From the NCBI RefSeq assembly GCF_004123905.1, contig NZ_MZXW01000016.1, forward strand, positions 558,001 through 622,000: a DNA stretch of 64,000 bases. The letters are read 5' to 3'. This document shows positions 7,999 through 16,846 of the stretch, one piece after another. Position numbers and translations under genes: made by a program. The notes beneath the pieces were generated by a model, which searched no databases, was not told where the DNA came from, and saw only the letters and a program-made list of their open reading frames with translations. Source of the stretch: Bradyrhizobium betae (GTDB taxonomy: Bacteria > Pseudomonadota > Alphaproteobacteria > Rhizobiales > Xanthobacteraceae). Positions within the stretch are counted from its first letter, which is position 1. Every line of letters begins with the position of its first letter.

Positions 7999-9532
7999 TC
8001 AGATGCGCGCCGGCCTCTCCAGGCAGTCCCACCGAGAACGCGGTCTCGCGCGGCTTCTCGTCGAGATTGTGCACGAACAGCACCGAATTGTTGCGCCAGT
8101 CGTAACGCATGATGAACACGGCGGGATCGCGCGTCGGAATCACAGCGAAATCGCCCCAGCCGATCTCCGGCACCTCCTTGCGCATGCGGACGATGCGCTC
8201 GGTCCAGTTCAGCATTGAGTTGGGATCGCGCCGCTGTTTTGCGACGTTGACGTGGGGGTAGCCGTACGGTCCCTTGTCGATCACGGGGCAGGCCGGCTTG
8301 TCGCTCTTGGTGAAGCCGCCCTGCGGCTCGGTCGACCATTGCATCGGCGTGCGCGCGCAATTGCGCTCCGGCAGCGAGAGATCATCGCCCATCGCGATCT
8401 CGTCGCCGTAACGGATGACGGGCGTCCCCGGCAGCGTGCACATCAGGCTGTAGGCGAGCTCGAGCCGCCGGCGGTCGCCGCCCAGCATCGGCGCGAAGCG
8501 GCGGCGGATGCCGCGGTCGTAGAGCTGCATGTCCTTGTCGGGGCCAAATTTCTTGAAGACGGTGTCGCGCTGCGCCTTGGTCAGCCGCCCCAGATCGAGC
8601 TCGTCGTGATTGCGCAGGAACAGGCCCCATTGCGCCGTGGCCGGCCGTGGCTTGGTTGCTTTTAGCGCCTTCGCCAGTGGACGGGAGTCGCCGGACGCCA
8701 GCGCATAGAACAGATGCTGGTTGACGTGGAAGTTGAACATCATGTGCATGCGGTCGGCATCCCTGCCGAAATACTCCATGTCGGTTTCGGGCAGCACGTT
8801 GGCCTCCGCAAGGATGATGGCGTCGCCCTGGCGCCATTGCAGGAATTCGCGGAACGCGCGCAGCATGTCGTATTGCTCGACCGGCTTCTTCACCTTCGCG
8901 CCCTTGGTCGCGATCACGAACGGCACGGCGTCCATGCGGAAGCCGGAGACGCCGAGCTGGATCCAGAAGCCCATGATCTTCAGAATTTCCGCCTGCACAT
9001 GCGGGTTCGAGGTGTTGAGGTCGGGCTGGAAATCGTAGAAGCGGTGGAAGTAATACGCGCCGGCGTCCTTGTCGCGCGTCCAGGTCGATTTCTGCACGCC
9101 GGGAAACACCATGCCCTTGTTGGCGCCGGCCGGCTTCTTGTCAGACCAGACATACCAGTCGCGATACGGGGAATTCTTGTCGCGCCGCGCCTCCTTGAAC
9201 CAGGGGTGCTGGTCGGAGGTGTGGTTGACGACGAGGTCGATGATGATGCGGATGCCGCGCTGCTTGCAGCCGTGGGCGAATTCGACGAAATCGCCGAGCG
9301 TGCCGTAGCGGGAATCGACGCTGTAATAATCGGCGATGTCGTAGCCGTCGTCACGGCCCGGCGAGGTCTGGAACGGCATCAGCCAGATCGTGGTGATGCC
9401 GAGCCCGTGCAGATAATCGAGCCGGCGCAGCAGCCCTTTGAAATCGCCGATACCGTCGCCATTGGCATCCATATAGGTGCCGACGGACAGGCAATAGATC
9501 ACGCCGTTCTTGTACCAGAGATCGTCGATCAT
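7835..9532 (-). CDS. treS: Trehalose-synthase-like GH13 enzyme (maltose glucosyltransferase type)
   Basis: A 565-residue GH13 protein. Nucleophile D201 (GFRMD), acid/base E243 (ILAEANV) and stabiliser D310 in RNHDELDLGR are present. The NHDEL context and the following DRGIRRRFAPMLGGDRRR and later ARTPMQW are features of trehalose synthase (maltose to trehalose isomerase) rather than of ordinary amylases. It lacks the maltokinase domain that is fused to TreS in some bacteria. The ATG at 9532 was chosen because the preceding in-frame codons come from a palindromic repeat. It converges on the alpha-glucosidase with a 164-bp antisense overlap. Amylase or glucosidase activity remains possible. Confidence 0.75.
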   Translation of the reverse strand: MIDDLWYKNGVIYCLSVGTYMDANGDGIGDFKGLLRRLDYLHGLGITTIWLMPFQTSPGRDDGYDIADYYSVDSRYGTLGDFVEFAHGCKQRGIRIIIDLVVNHTSDQHPWFKEARRDKNSPYRDWYVWSDKKPAGANKGMVFPGVQKSTWTRDKDAGAYYFHRFYDFQPDLNTSNPHVQAEILKIMGFWIQLGVSGFRMDAVPFVIATKGAKVKKPVEQYDMLRAFREFLQWRQGDAIILAEANVLPETDMEYFGRDADRMHMMFNFHVNQHLFYALASGDSRPLAKALKATKPRPATAQWGLFLRNHDELDLGRLTKAQRDTVFKKFGPDKDMQLYDRGIRRRFAPMLGGDRRRLELAYSLMCTLPGTPVIRYGDEIAMGDDLSLPERNCARTPMQWSTEPQGGFTKSDKPACPVIDKGPYGYPHVNVAKQRRDPNSMLNWTERIVRMRKEVPEIGWGDFAVIPTRDPAVFIMRYDWRNNSVLFVHNLDEKPRETAFSVGLPGEAGAHLINLLAEDHSHADKRGQHRVVLEPYGYRWYRVGGLDYLLKRSDIDETTKGNKHPG

Positions 9533-9622
9533 GCGCCGCAGCCTCGATGGTTCCGCCCAGGCGGCGGCTGCGTGATAAGCGCGAGGGGGAGGGGAGGTTC
9601 CCACTTTCGACCCGCGTTTGCT

Positions 9623-9749
9623 GTCGTCCCCGCGAACGCGGGGACCCATACCGCGTGATCCTTCGATCGTATTCGCTAGAAGTACCGAACGAAGAATCTT
9701 CGCCAAAATCTTCCCTGTGGTTATGGGTCCCCGCGTTCGCGGGGACGAC
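9623..9749. repeat. Palindromic repeat, family A
   Basis: Arms GTCGTCCCCGCGAACGCGG at 9623 and the matching inverse complement ending GGGGACGAC at 9749 enclose an AT-richer centre with TTCCCTGTGGTTATGGG. It fills most of the 290-bp space between the trehalose-synthase-like gene and mmcB; nothing else is evident there. Confidence 0.8.
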
Positions 9750-9822
9750 GGCGGAGAATGAGGCCGCAGCGTGCCTCATCGGCCAGTGTCCGCGCCCAAC
9801 GGAATCGGCTATCCTGCCCCCC

Positions 9823-10314
9823 ATGGACAGCTCCGCCCGCAACATCGCCCTCGTACCGCCGCCGGATCGTCGCCAATCCGAGACGGCGCTGGCGATCGCG
9901 CGTGGCACGGCGCGGCTGCTGCGTTCGCTCGGCTTTACCTGCATCAGCGAACTGCCGCTGCCGTCGGGCCGGCGCGCTGATCTCGTCGCGCTTAACGAGC
10001 GCGGGGAGATCTGGATCGTCGAGATCAAATCGTCAGTCGAGGATTTGCGCGCCGATCAGAAATGGCACGAATACCGCGCCCATTGCGACCGGCTGTTCTT
10101 CGCCTTCACGCAGGATTTGCCGTGCGATATCTTCCCGCAAGACACCGGCCTGATCATCGCCGATGCCTATGGCGCGCACATGCAATGCGAGGCGCCCGAG
10201 CACAAGGTCGCGGCGGCTACGCGCAAGCAGATGACGGTGCGGTTTGGGATGGCGGCGGCTTTGCGGATCAACCGCCTGGTCGATCCGCAAGGCCACGCGG
10301 ATTTTTGGGAGTAG
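9823..10314 (+). CDS. mmcB: MmcB-family DNA repair protein
   Basis: A 163-residue protein with a restriction-endonuclease-like core: ISELPLPSGRRADLVALN followed by IWIVEIKSS, giving the D...ExK pattern of PD-(D/E)xK nucleases. This matches the MmcB family (formerly DUF1052), found in alphaproteobacteria and reported to be part of the mitomycin-C/SOS-inducible damage response. The C-terminal half (FPQDTGLIIADAYGAH, then RKQMTVRFGMAAA) completes the usual length. The ATG at 9823 follows a family A repeat by about 70 bases. No LexA box was recognised upstream. Confidence 0.8.
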   Translation: MDSSARNIALVPPPDRRQSETALAIARGTARLLRSLGFTCISELPLPSGRRADLVALNERGEIWIVEIKSSVEDLRADQKWHEYRAHCDRLFFAFTQDLPCDIFPQDTGLIIADAYGAHMQCEAPEHKVAAATRKQMTVRFGMAAALRINRLVDPQGHADFWE

Positions 10315-10336
10315 CGGAAAAGAAAGCTGTATCCCC

Positions 10337-10446
10337 GTCATCCTGAGGTGCGAGCGAAGCGAGCCTCGAAGGATGTACGGCCCGGATGCAGCCGGGCCGT
10401 CGCCCTTCGAGGGCCGCTGAAGAAGCGGCCACCTCAGGGGGACGGT
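10337..10446. repeat. Palindromic repeat, family B
   Basis: CATCCTGAGGTGCGAGC at the left and GCGGCCACCTCAGGGGGACGG at the right can pair, with an inner CTCGAAGGATG / CCCTTCGAGG pair. A close copy is at 20708-20816. It occupies the convergent gap between mmcB and regR and may act as a bidirectional transcription stop. Confidence 0.75.
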
Positions 10447-10468
10447 GAACGAGATAGAGTGCGGAAAC

Positions 10469-11023
10469 TTACCTCGGCGCGCGCTTCGCCAGAATACGCT
10501 GCAAGGTCCGGCGGTGCATGTTGAGCCTGCGCGCGGTCTCCGAGACGTTGCGGTTGCACATCTCGTAGATGCGCTGGATGTGTTCCCAGCGGACGCGGTC
10601 GGCGGACATCGGGTTGGTCGGCAGCTCGGATTTCTCCGCGCTGGTCGAGAGCAATGCGGCGACGACGTCGTCGGCATCGGCCGGCTTCGAGAGATAATCG
10701 ATCGCGCCCATCTTCACCGCGGTGACGGCGGTGGCGATGTTGCCGTAGCCGGTGAGCACGATCGCGCGGGCATCGGGGCGCTTCTTCTTCAGCGCGGAGA
10801 CGACGTCGAGGCCGTTGCCGTCGCCGAGGCGAAGGTCGACCACGGCGAATGCCGGCGCAGCCTTGCCGATCTGCGCAAGACCATCCGAGACCGTGTCACA
10901 TGACGTCACCGCAAAGCCGCGTGTCTCCATGGCGCGCGACAGGCGCTCCAGGAACGGCTTGTCGTCCTCCACGATGAGAAGCGAGCGGTCGGTCTGTTCG
11001 TTCAGTTCGGCGATGGCGTTCAA
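10469..11023 (-). CDS. regR: Redox response regulator RegR (RegA/ActR/PrrA family)
   Basis: A 184-residue response regulator. The receiver domain has the acidic pair ED-D at residues 19-21, phosphoacceptor D63 in VVDLRLGD and K113 in LSKPAD. A short linker rich in Pro leads to a Fis-type helix-turn-helix (about 150-184) ending RRLNMHRRTLQRILAKR, which is almost invariant in RegA/PrrA/ActR proteins. In Bradyrhizobium RegR activates fixR-nifA and other low-oxygen genes. The start is a TTG at 11023 with GAGAGAGGA upstream; it gives the length expected for the family. It lies 102 bp downstream of regS on the same strand. Confidence 0.92.
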   Translation of the reverse strand: MNAIAELNEQTDRSLLIVEDDKPFLERLSRAMETRGFAVTSCDTVSDGLAQIGKAAPAFAVVDLRLGDGNGLDVVSALKKKRPDARAIVLTGYGNIATAVTAVKMGAIDYLSKPADADDVVAALLSTSAEKSELPTNPMSADRVRWEHIQRIYEMCNRNVSETARRLNMHRRTLQRILAKRAPR

Positions 11024-11125
11024 GGTTTTTCCTCTCTCCTGCTCATCTACATATGGCCTCGCAATCGGGCGGTGCCAAGGCCGCCGATAGTCGATCGGGC
11101 GGTCCGTGCGACGCAAGGTCGCGGT

Positions 11126-12436
11126 CTATCCTATTGTTTCTTCGAGCGTCTCGATAGTCTCAAAACGCTCTCGCGGCCATGTGACCTGGACCACTGCACC
11201 GTGCTCCGGGAACACCCGATTGGTAAACGAGACCTTGGCGCCGGTGCGTTCGAGCAAAGTGCGTGCGATGAACACGCCGAGCCCGAGCCCGCCGCCTGCA
11301 TCCTGGGTGCGCCGCCGCGACAGATAGGGCTCGCCGATCCGGTTAAGGATGTCGGGCGGAATGCCGGGGCCGTCGTCGGAGATCAGCAGCTCGATCGTGT
11401 CCTTGTTCCACCACGCGTTCACCTCGACGGTGGTGCGGGCGAAATCGACCGCGTTCTCGACGATGTTACCGACGCCATAGAGAATCGCCGGATTGCGCGA
11501 GCCGACCGGCTCGGCCACGACGGCGACCGCGATCCGCACCTTGATGTCGACGCCGAAATCGCGGTGCGGCGCCACCACCTCCTCGATCAGCTCGGACAGC
11601 CTCATGCGGTCGAACGGCGCGCCTTCGGAGGACAACTGGGTGATCTTGCTGAGGATGTCGCGGCAGCGCTGGGTCTGCTCGCGCAGGGTTTTCAGATCGG
11701 CGGCAAAGCTCGCATCCTTCACCGTCTTTTCCAGCTCGCGCGAGATCAGGAAGATGGTCGCGAGCGGCGTGCCGAGCTCGTGCGCGGCAGCGGCCGCGAG
11801 GCCGTCGAGCTGGGTCAGATGCTGCTCGCGCGTCAGCACCAGCTCGGTCGCGGCCAAAGCGTCTGCAAGCTTGCGCGCCTCCTCGGTGACCTGGAACGAA
11901 TAGAGGCTGGTGACGCCGATCGCGAGCACGATCGAGAGCCAGACGCCGACGAGATAGATCGGCGGCAGCACCAGCGGATCGTCGGAATCCCAGGGCAGCG
12001 GCAGATGGAAGAAGAACAGCACCGATGCGCAGGCCACGGCCAGCACGCCGAGCCCGAAGGTAAAGCGCGCCGGCAGCGCGGTGGCCGAGATCAGCACCGG
12101 CGCGAGGAACAGGAACGAGAACGGATTTTGCAGCCCGCCAGTGAAGAACAGCAGGCCGGCGAGCTCGACGATGTTCAGCGCGAGCAGGCCGGCCGCCTGC
12201 ATCGGCTCCAGCCGATGCATCGGATTGGCCACGGTCTGGAGCGCCAGGTTGAGCGCGGCCGACAGCGCGATGATGCTGACGCAGGGGACGATCTCGACGT
12301 TGAACTCCAGCCCCTGCGCCACGATGAAGATCGCGGCGAGCTGGCCCAGCACCGCGAGCCAGCGCAGCCGCAGGATGGTGTCCAGGCGGATATGCCGCTG
12401 CGCGGGGCGGAAGTCCGTATCGGCAGTCTCAGTCAT
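11126..12436 (-). CDS. regS: Redox sensor histidine kinase RegS (RegB/ActS/PrrB family)
   Basis: A 436-residue inner-membrane sensor kinase with about six hydrophobic segments in residues 25-180. The loop FTGGLQNPF (GGLQNPF at 100-106) is the quinone-binding signature of RegB proteins. The phosphorylated histidine is H219 in AAAHELGTPLA, and C258 in TQRCRDIL is the redox-active cysteine. An ATPase domain with DDGPGIPP and GGGLGLGVFIA follows. The ATG at 12436 was chosen over a TTG three codons upstream. The partner regR lies directly downstream, and an ABC exporter operon is divergent across 106 bp. It probably senses the quinone pool/redox state and phosphorylates RegR. Confidence 0.92.
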   Translation of the reverse strand: MTETADTDFRPAQRHIRLDTILRLRWLAVLGQLAAIFIVAQGLEFNVEIVPCVSIIALSAALNLALQTVANPMHRLEPMQAAGLLALNIVELAGLLFFTGGLQNPFSFLFLAPVLISATALPARFTFGLGVLAVACASVLFFFHLPLPWDSDDPLVLPPIYLVGVWLSIVLAIGVTSLYSFQVTEEARKLADALAATELVLTREQHLTQLDGLAAAAAHELGTPLATIFLISRELEKTVKDASFAADLKTLREQTQRCRDILSKITQLSSEGAPFDRMRLSELIEEVVAPHRDFGVDIKVRIAVAVVAEPVGSRNPAILYGVGNIVENAVDFARTTVEVNAWWNKDTIELLISDDGPGIPPDILNRIGEPYLSRRRTQDAGGGLGLGVFIARTLLERTGAKVSFTNRVFPEHGAVVQVTWPRERFETIETLEETIG

Positions 12437-12542
12437 CTCGGCCAATGTGGCGGTACCTTCTGGTCACAAACGCTGGGCTTGCGGAACCACCCGGATTACA
12501 AGCCTTGCGCTCTCCGCTGCAATAGCAGAAGAACGGCTCAGC

Positions 12543-13340
12543 ATGACCGGGAACGACAAAGCTTCAAGTCCGCCGACTGTCGCGGATCGCTCCGCGGCGA
12601 TCGAGGTCGATCACCTCGTCAAGGTCTACAAGCAGACCCGCGCCGTCGACGATATCTCCTTTTCGCTGCCGCGCGGCAGCATCACCGGGCTCCTGGGCGG
12701 CAACGGCGCCGGCAAGACCACGACCATCGCGATGATCATGGGTCTCGTGCTGCCGACCTCCGGCCGCGTCCAGGTGCTCGGTCACCGCATGCCCGAGGAA
12801 AGCGCGGCGGTGCTGGGGCGGATGAATTTCGAGAGCCCCTATGTCGACATGCCGATGCGGCTCACGGTGCGGCAAAATCTCACCATCTTCGGCAAGCTCT
12901 ATGCGGTGAAGAACCTGTCGGACCGCATCGCTGAACTGGCCGAGGATCTCGATCTCACCGAATTCGTCGACCGTGCCAACGGCAAGCTCTCGGCCGGGCA
13001 GAAGACCCGTGTCGCGCTGGCGAAGGCACTGATCAACCAGCCCGAGCTCTTGTTGCTCGACGAACCCACAGCCTCGCTCGACCCTGACACCGCCGACTGG
13101 GTGCGGGGCCATATGGAGCGTTATCGCAAGGCCAACAACGCCACCATCCTTTTGGCCTCGCACAATATGCTCGAGGTCGAGCGACTCTGCGACCGCGTCA
13201 TCATCATGAAGCGCGGCCGCGTCGAGGACGACGATACGCCCGAGGCCATCATGGCGCGCTACAACCGCACCACGCTGGAAGAGGTGTTTCTGGACGTCGC
13301 CCGCGGCCGGGTGAATGGTGTGAAGGAGGGGGTGAGATGA
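12543..13340 (+). CDS. ABC-2 exporter, ATP-binding subunit
   Basis: A 265-residue ATPase with Walker A GGNGAGKTT at about residues 52-60, a signature segment degenerate as LSAGQKTRVALAKAL, Walker B LLLLDEPTASLDPD and the switch histidine in LLASHNMLEVERL. It resembles DrrA/CcmA-like subunits of ABC-2 exporters. The gene overlaps the permease gene by four bases (ATGA), so the two are translationally coupled and form one transporter. Substrate is unknown. It is divergent from regS; whether RegR controls it is not visible. Confidence 0.85.
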   Translation: MTGNDKASSPPTVADRSAAIEVDHLVKVYKQTRAVDDISFSLPRGSITGLLGGNGAGKTTTIAMIMGLVLPTSGRVQVLGHRMPEESAAVLGRMNFESPYVDMPMRLTVRQNLTIFGKLYAVKNLSDRIAELAEDLDLTEFVDRANGKLSAGQKTRVALAKALINQPELLLLDEPTASLDPDTADWVRGHMERYRKANNATILLASHNMLEVERLCDRVIIMKRGRVEDDDTPEAIMARYNRTTLEEVFLDVARGRVNGVKEGVR

Positions 13341-14155
13341 GTGACCTCACCCTCCACCGCGGCATCTCCGTCCATCGCATCGGCGCGATGATCCTGCGCT
13401 ACTGGTACCTGCTGATGTCGTCCTGGCCGCGGCTGCTCGAGCTCTTGTACTGGCCGGCGATGCAAATCATCACCTGGGGCTTCATCCAGCACTACATCGC
13501 CCTGAACGCCAATTTCTTCGCGCGGGCCGGCGGCACGCTGATCGGCGCGGTCATCCTCTGGGATATCCTGTTCCGCGGCCAGCTCGGCTTCTCCATCTCC
13601 TTCCTGGAGGAGATGTGGGCGCGTAACCTCGGCAATCTCATGATGAGCCCGCTCAAGCCCATCGAGTTTCTGCTGTCGCTGATGGTGATGAGCCTGATCC
13701 GGCTTGCGATCGGCGTAATCCCGATGACGCTGCTGGCGCTGGTGCTGTTTCACTTCAATTTTTATGCGCTCGGCCTGCCGTTGATCGCCTTCTTCTGCAA
13801 TCTGATCTTCACCAGTTGGTCGGTCGGCATCTTCGTCTCGGGGCTCGTCTTGCGAAACGGCCTCGGCGCGGAGAGCATCGTCTGGACCTTGATGTTCGCG
13901 ATCATGCCGCTCGCCTGCATCTACTATCCCGTCAGCGTGCTGCCGGTCTGGCTGCAATATGTCGCCTGGGCGCTGCCGCCGACTTACGTGTTCGAAGGGA
14001 TGCGCGCGCTGTTGATCGAAAACACCTTCCGGATCGATCTGATGCTGGATGCGCTGGCCATCAATGCAGTGCTGCTGGTTGCATCCTTTTGGGCATTCCT
14101 TGCCCTTTTGCGCAGCGCCAAGAACAACGGCTCGCTGCTGTCGGGCGGTGAATAA
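13337..14155 (+). CDS. ABC-2 type permease
   Basis: A 272-residue integral membrane protein with six or so hydrophobic helices (for example WPAMQIITWGFIQHY, a long central LLSLMVMSLIRLAIG, and a last helix near the C-terminus). The segment YPVSVLPVWLQYVAWALPPTYVFEGMR before the last helix is the conserved ABC-2 region seen in lipid, polysaccharide and drug exporters (shown in pieces: YPVSVLP, ALPPTYVFEGMR). Its start overlaps the ATPase stop by four bases. The pair lacks a periplasmic binding protein, which supports export. Confidence 0.85.
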   Translation: MSDLTLHRGISVHRIGAMILRYWYLLMSSWPRLLELLYWPAMQIITWGFIQHYIALNANFFARAGGTLIGAVILWDILFRGQLGFSISFLEEMWARNLGNLMMSPLKPIEFLLSLMVMSLIRLAIGVIPMTLLALVLFHFNFYALGLPLIAFFCNLIFTSWSVGIFVSGLVLRNGLGAESIVWTLMFAIMPLACIYYPVSVLPVWLQYVAWALPPTYVFEGMRALLIENTFRIDLMLDALAINAVLLVASFWAFLALLRSAKNNGSLLSGGE

Positions 14156-14276
14156 CGTCACTTTCTCGTGGATTCAGGCTGGTTTAACCGTTTTCGCTAC
14201 GTAGATGTACGGGACCATGCATTGACGCAATATTACGCATTCGGCAGTATGCTGCGATGCGAAGAGGAATATAGCG

Positions 14277-15605
14277 ATGCCTATTGGTGAGTTTGGCGGC
14301 GCGCCGCCCCTGTCGGCCGAAGGCAGTCCGGTCCTGACGACGCCGATGTACTGGATGTACGAGATGGGGCAAGCCTCTCTCAATCCGGCGCGTGCGATCA
14401 CCGACGCAACCAAGTTCCTGTTTCAGAATCCCCTCAATCCCTGGGCGCGTACCGAGGTCGGCAAGTCGGTCGCCGCGGCCTGCGAATTGTTCGAGCGCAC
14501 CACGCGCCGCTACGGCAAGCCGGAATGGGGTCTCAACGACACCGAGGTGAACGGCATCCGCGTCCCCGTCGAGGTCCGCTCGGTCTGGGAAAAGCCGTTC
14601 TGCCGGCTGCTCTACTTCGATCGCAAGTTCACCCGTCCGCTGCGCAGCCCGCAGCCGCGCGTGCTGATCGTCGCGCCGATGTCCGGCCACTATGCGACGC
14701 TGCTGCGCGGCACGGTCGAAGCTTTCCTGCCGGCGCATGAGGTCTACATCACCGACTGGGCCGACGCCCGCATGGTGCCCTTGAGCGACGGCCGCTTCGA
14801 TCTCGACGACTATATCGACTATGTCATCGAGATGCTGCACGTCCTCGGCGGCAACACCCATGTGCTGGCAGTGTGCCAGCCCTCCGTGCCCGTGGTCGCC
14901 GCCGTCTCGATCATGGAAGCACGCCGCGATCCCTTCGTGCCGACCTCGATGACGCTGATGGGCGGTCCGATCGACACCCGTCGCAATCCGACCGCGGTGA
15001 ACAACCTCGCCCAGGAGCGCGGCATCGACTGGTTCCGCAACCACGTCATCACCAAGGTGCCGTTTCCGCATCCGGGCATGATGCGCGACGTCTATCCGGG
15101 ATTCCTGCAGCTCAACGGCTTCATCAGCATGAATCTCGACCGTCACATGGACGCCCACAAGCAGCTCTTCGCCAATCTGGTGAAGGGCGACGGTGACCTC
15201 GTCGACAAGCATCGCGACTTCTATGACGAATATCTCGCGGTGATGGACCTCTCCGCCGAGTATTATCTCCAGACCGTCGACACCGTGTTCGTGAAGCACG
15301 CGCTGCCGAAGGGCGAGATGACCCATCGTGGAACTCGCGTCGATCCCTCCAAGGTCACGCGCGTTGCGTTGATGACGGTGGAAGGCGAGAACGACGACAT
15401 CTCCGGTATCGGTCAGACCGAAGCAACGCACACATTGTGCAGCGCGATTCCCGATCATCGCCGTGTTCACTACGTCCAGAAGGGCGTCGGACATTACGGC
15501 GTGTTCAACGGATCGCGTTTCAAGTCGGAAATCGTGCCGCGGATTCATGATTTCATGGTCTCGGCTGCGAATCCGAGCTCGTTGCAGGCGCTCGCAGCCG
15601 AATAA
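14277..15605 (+). CDS. phaZ: Intracellular polyhydroxyalkanoate depolymerase
   Basis: A 442-residue protein of the intracellular PHB depolymerase (PhaZ1-type) family. The nucleophile elbow reads AVCQPSVP with C200, the cysteine typical of this family in place of the serine in secreted depolymerases. The N-terminal MYWMYEMGQASLNPARA and the C-terminal VGHYGVFNGSRF with the catalytic histidine are also typical. It mobilises stored PHB granules to 3-hydroxybutyrate units. The ATG at 14277 has GAAGAGGAA about ten bases upstream. It stands alone with its own upstream region of 121 bp; length is normal. Confidence 0.9.
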   Translation: MPIGEFGGAPPLSAEGSPVLTTPMYWMYEMGQASLNPARAITDATKFLFQNPLNPWARTEVGKSVAAACELFERTTRRYGKPEWGLNDTEVNGIRVPVEVRSVWEKPFCRLLYFDRKFTRPLRSPQPRVLIVAPMSGHYATLLRGTVEAFLPAHEVYITDWADARMVPLSDGRFDLDDYIDYVIEMLHVLGGNTHVLAVCQPSVPVVAAVSIMEARRDPFVPTSMTLMGGPIDTRRNPTAVNNLAQERGIDWFRNHVITKVPFPHPGMMRDVYPGFLQLNGFISMNLDRHMDAHKQLFANLVKGDGDLVDKHRDFYDEYLAVMDLSAEYYLQTVDTVFVKHALPKGEMTHRGTRVDPSKVTRVALMTVEGENDDISGIGQTEATHTLCSAIPDHRRVHYVQKGVGHYGVFNGSRFKSEIVPRIHDFMVSAANPSSLQALAAE

Positions 15606-15906
15606 TCTTCAGTTTCGGCTTTCCCGTCGAAATTTCAGGCCCTGCCGGAGGTTCCGGGAGTGCCTGGTTCCCTCCAGATTCGAGGTATTTAGGTAGCGAT
15701 CTAGGAGTGAGTCAGCCCTCACCCCTTGGGGGTGTCGCATGCATCCAGCGGGGGCGAAAAAAGCCGGTTCCAACCCCAGTCTGTAGGGTCTCCCGGACGT
15801 CAGACCCCTGTATATTGGGCAAATGATTTGTTTTTGCGCCGAGCGCTTTCCCTGGCGGCGGTTATGGCAGAATCCGGGCGACCTCTTGCTCCCCGGACTG
15901 ACAGAC
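15606..15906. other. 301-bp intergenic region with two small hairpins
   Basis: No convincing gene is seen. CACCCC-TTG-GGGGTG at 15720-15734 folds into a six-pair hairpin with a three-base loop, and GGGTCT (15786-15791) pairs with AGACCC (15802-15807). Neither is followed by a T-run. This may be a structured leader or small RNA ahead of the peptidase gene, or an untyped repeat. Confidence 0.35.
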
Positions 15907-16662
15907 ATGGCCACTCGCGCGCTCCTCTACCGTCGGCCCCACGAACCAAAGACCCTTGTCATCACCCACGGATCGCAGTTTTTTGCGATCCGGCTGCGCC
16001 GGCATCGGCGCGCGCGCCGCTACACGCTCCGAATTCATCCGAGCGATCGCGAAGCCATCCTGACCATGCCGCCGCGCGGCACGCTGGCCGAAGCGAAGGA
16101 CTTTGCGTCGCGTCACGGTGCGTGGATCGCGGCACGTCTCGGCCGCTTGCCGAAGGCCGCACCGTTCCAGCCTGGCACAGTGATACCGCTTCGCGGCACG
16201 CCCCATCGCATCGTTCACCGCGCGGGCACGCGCGGCACGGTGTGGACCGAGGTGCGCGACAGCGGCGAACGCATTCTCTGCGTCGCCGGCGGCGCCGAGC
16301 ATGCCGACCGTCGCGTCCACGACTTCCTCAAGCGCGAGGCGCGCAAAGATCTGCAGCGTTCGGCGGAGGCCTATGCCGTCGAGCTCGGCGTCAAGGTGAA
16401 GCGGCTCTCGATCCGCGATCAGTCCAGCCGCTGGGGCTCCTGCACCTCGGCGGGCTCGCTGTCGTTCTCCTGGCGCCTGATCCTCGCGCCGCCCTTCGTG
16501 CTCGACTACCTCGCCGCGCATGAAGTGGCCCATCTCGTCGAGATGAACCACTCGGCCCGCTTCTGGCGCGTCTGCGGAAAAGTCTGCCCGTCGATGGAGC
16601 GCGCCAAGAAGTGGCTCGACACCTACGGCAATGATCTGCACCGGTATGGGGTCGAGGATTAG
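15907..16662 (+). CDS. YgjP/M48-type zinc metallopeptidase
   Basis: A 251-residue protein. The zinc site is HEVAH at residues 205-209 with a third ligand H215 in MNHSARFW, and it is preceded by the family segment SSRWGSCTSAGSLSFSW. This arrangement defines the YgjP/DUF45 group, related to SprT and M48 peptidases; its role is unknown, though metal-dependent proteolysis is likely. The N-terminal half is Arg rich (LRRHRRARRYTLRI), which is usual for the family. The ATG at 15907 lacks a clear ribosome site; an ATG at 15823 would add 28 residues of less protein-like sequence. Confidence 0.8.
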   Translation: MATRALLYRRPHEPKTLVITHGSQFFAIRLRRHRRARRYTLRIHPSDREAILTMPPRGTLAEAKDFASRHGAWIAARLGRLPKAAPFQPGTVIPLRGTPHRIVHRAGTRGTVWTEVRDSGERILCVAGGAEHADRRVHDFLKREARKDLQRSAEAYAVELGVKVKRLSIRDQSSRWGSCTSAGSLSFSWRLILAPPFVLDYLAAHEVAHLVEMNHSARFWRVCGKVCPSMERAKKWLDTYGNDLHRYGVED

Positions 16663-16690
16663 CCCTCGCTGTTAGCCCAGCGGTCACTGT

Positions 16691-16810
16691 CATCGCCCGC
16701 CTTGTGGCTCTTGCGCACTGGAGCGGGCGATCCAGTATTCCACCAGCAGTTATTGTTCAGCCGAGAGGCCGCCGCGCACTGGATTCCCCGCTTTCGCGGG
16801 GAATGACGGC
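16691..16810. repeat. Intergenic palindromic repeat, family F
   Basis: The left part carries GCGGGCGATCCAGTATTCC and the right part CTGGATTCCCCGCTTTCGCGGGGAATGACGG, giving nested inverted repeats. It fills the 184-bp space between convergent genes and is found once in this window. Confidence 0.55.
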
Positions 16811-16846
16811 GGAGAAGGGGTGGCATCGAACTCCGACAGCGCGCTC

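Noticed and set aside
14184..15548. Open frame of 454 codons antisense to phaZ
   Set aside because: High-GC coding DNA often leaves the opposite strand open; the translation is His/Arg/Asp rich without protein-like pattern, and phaZ is clearly real.
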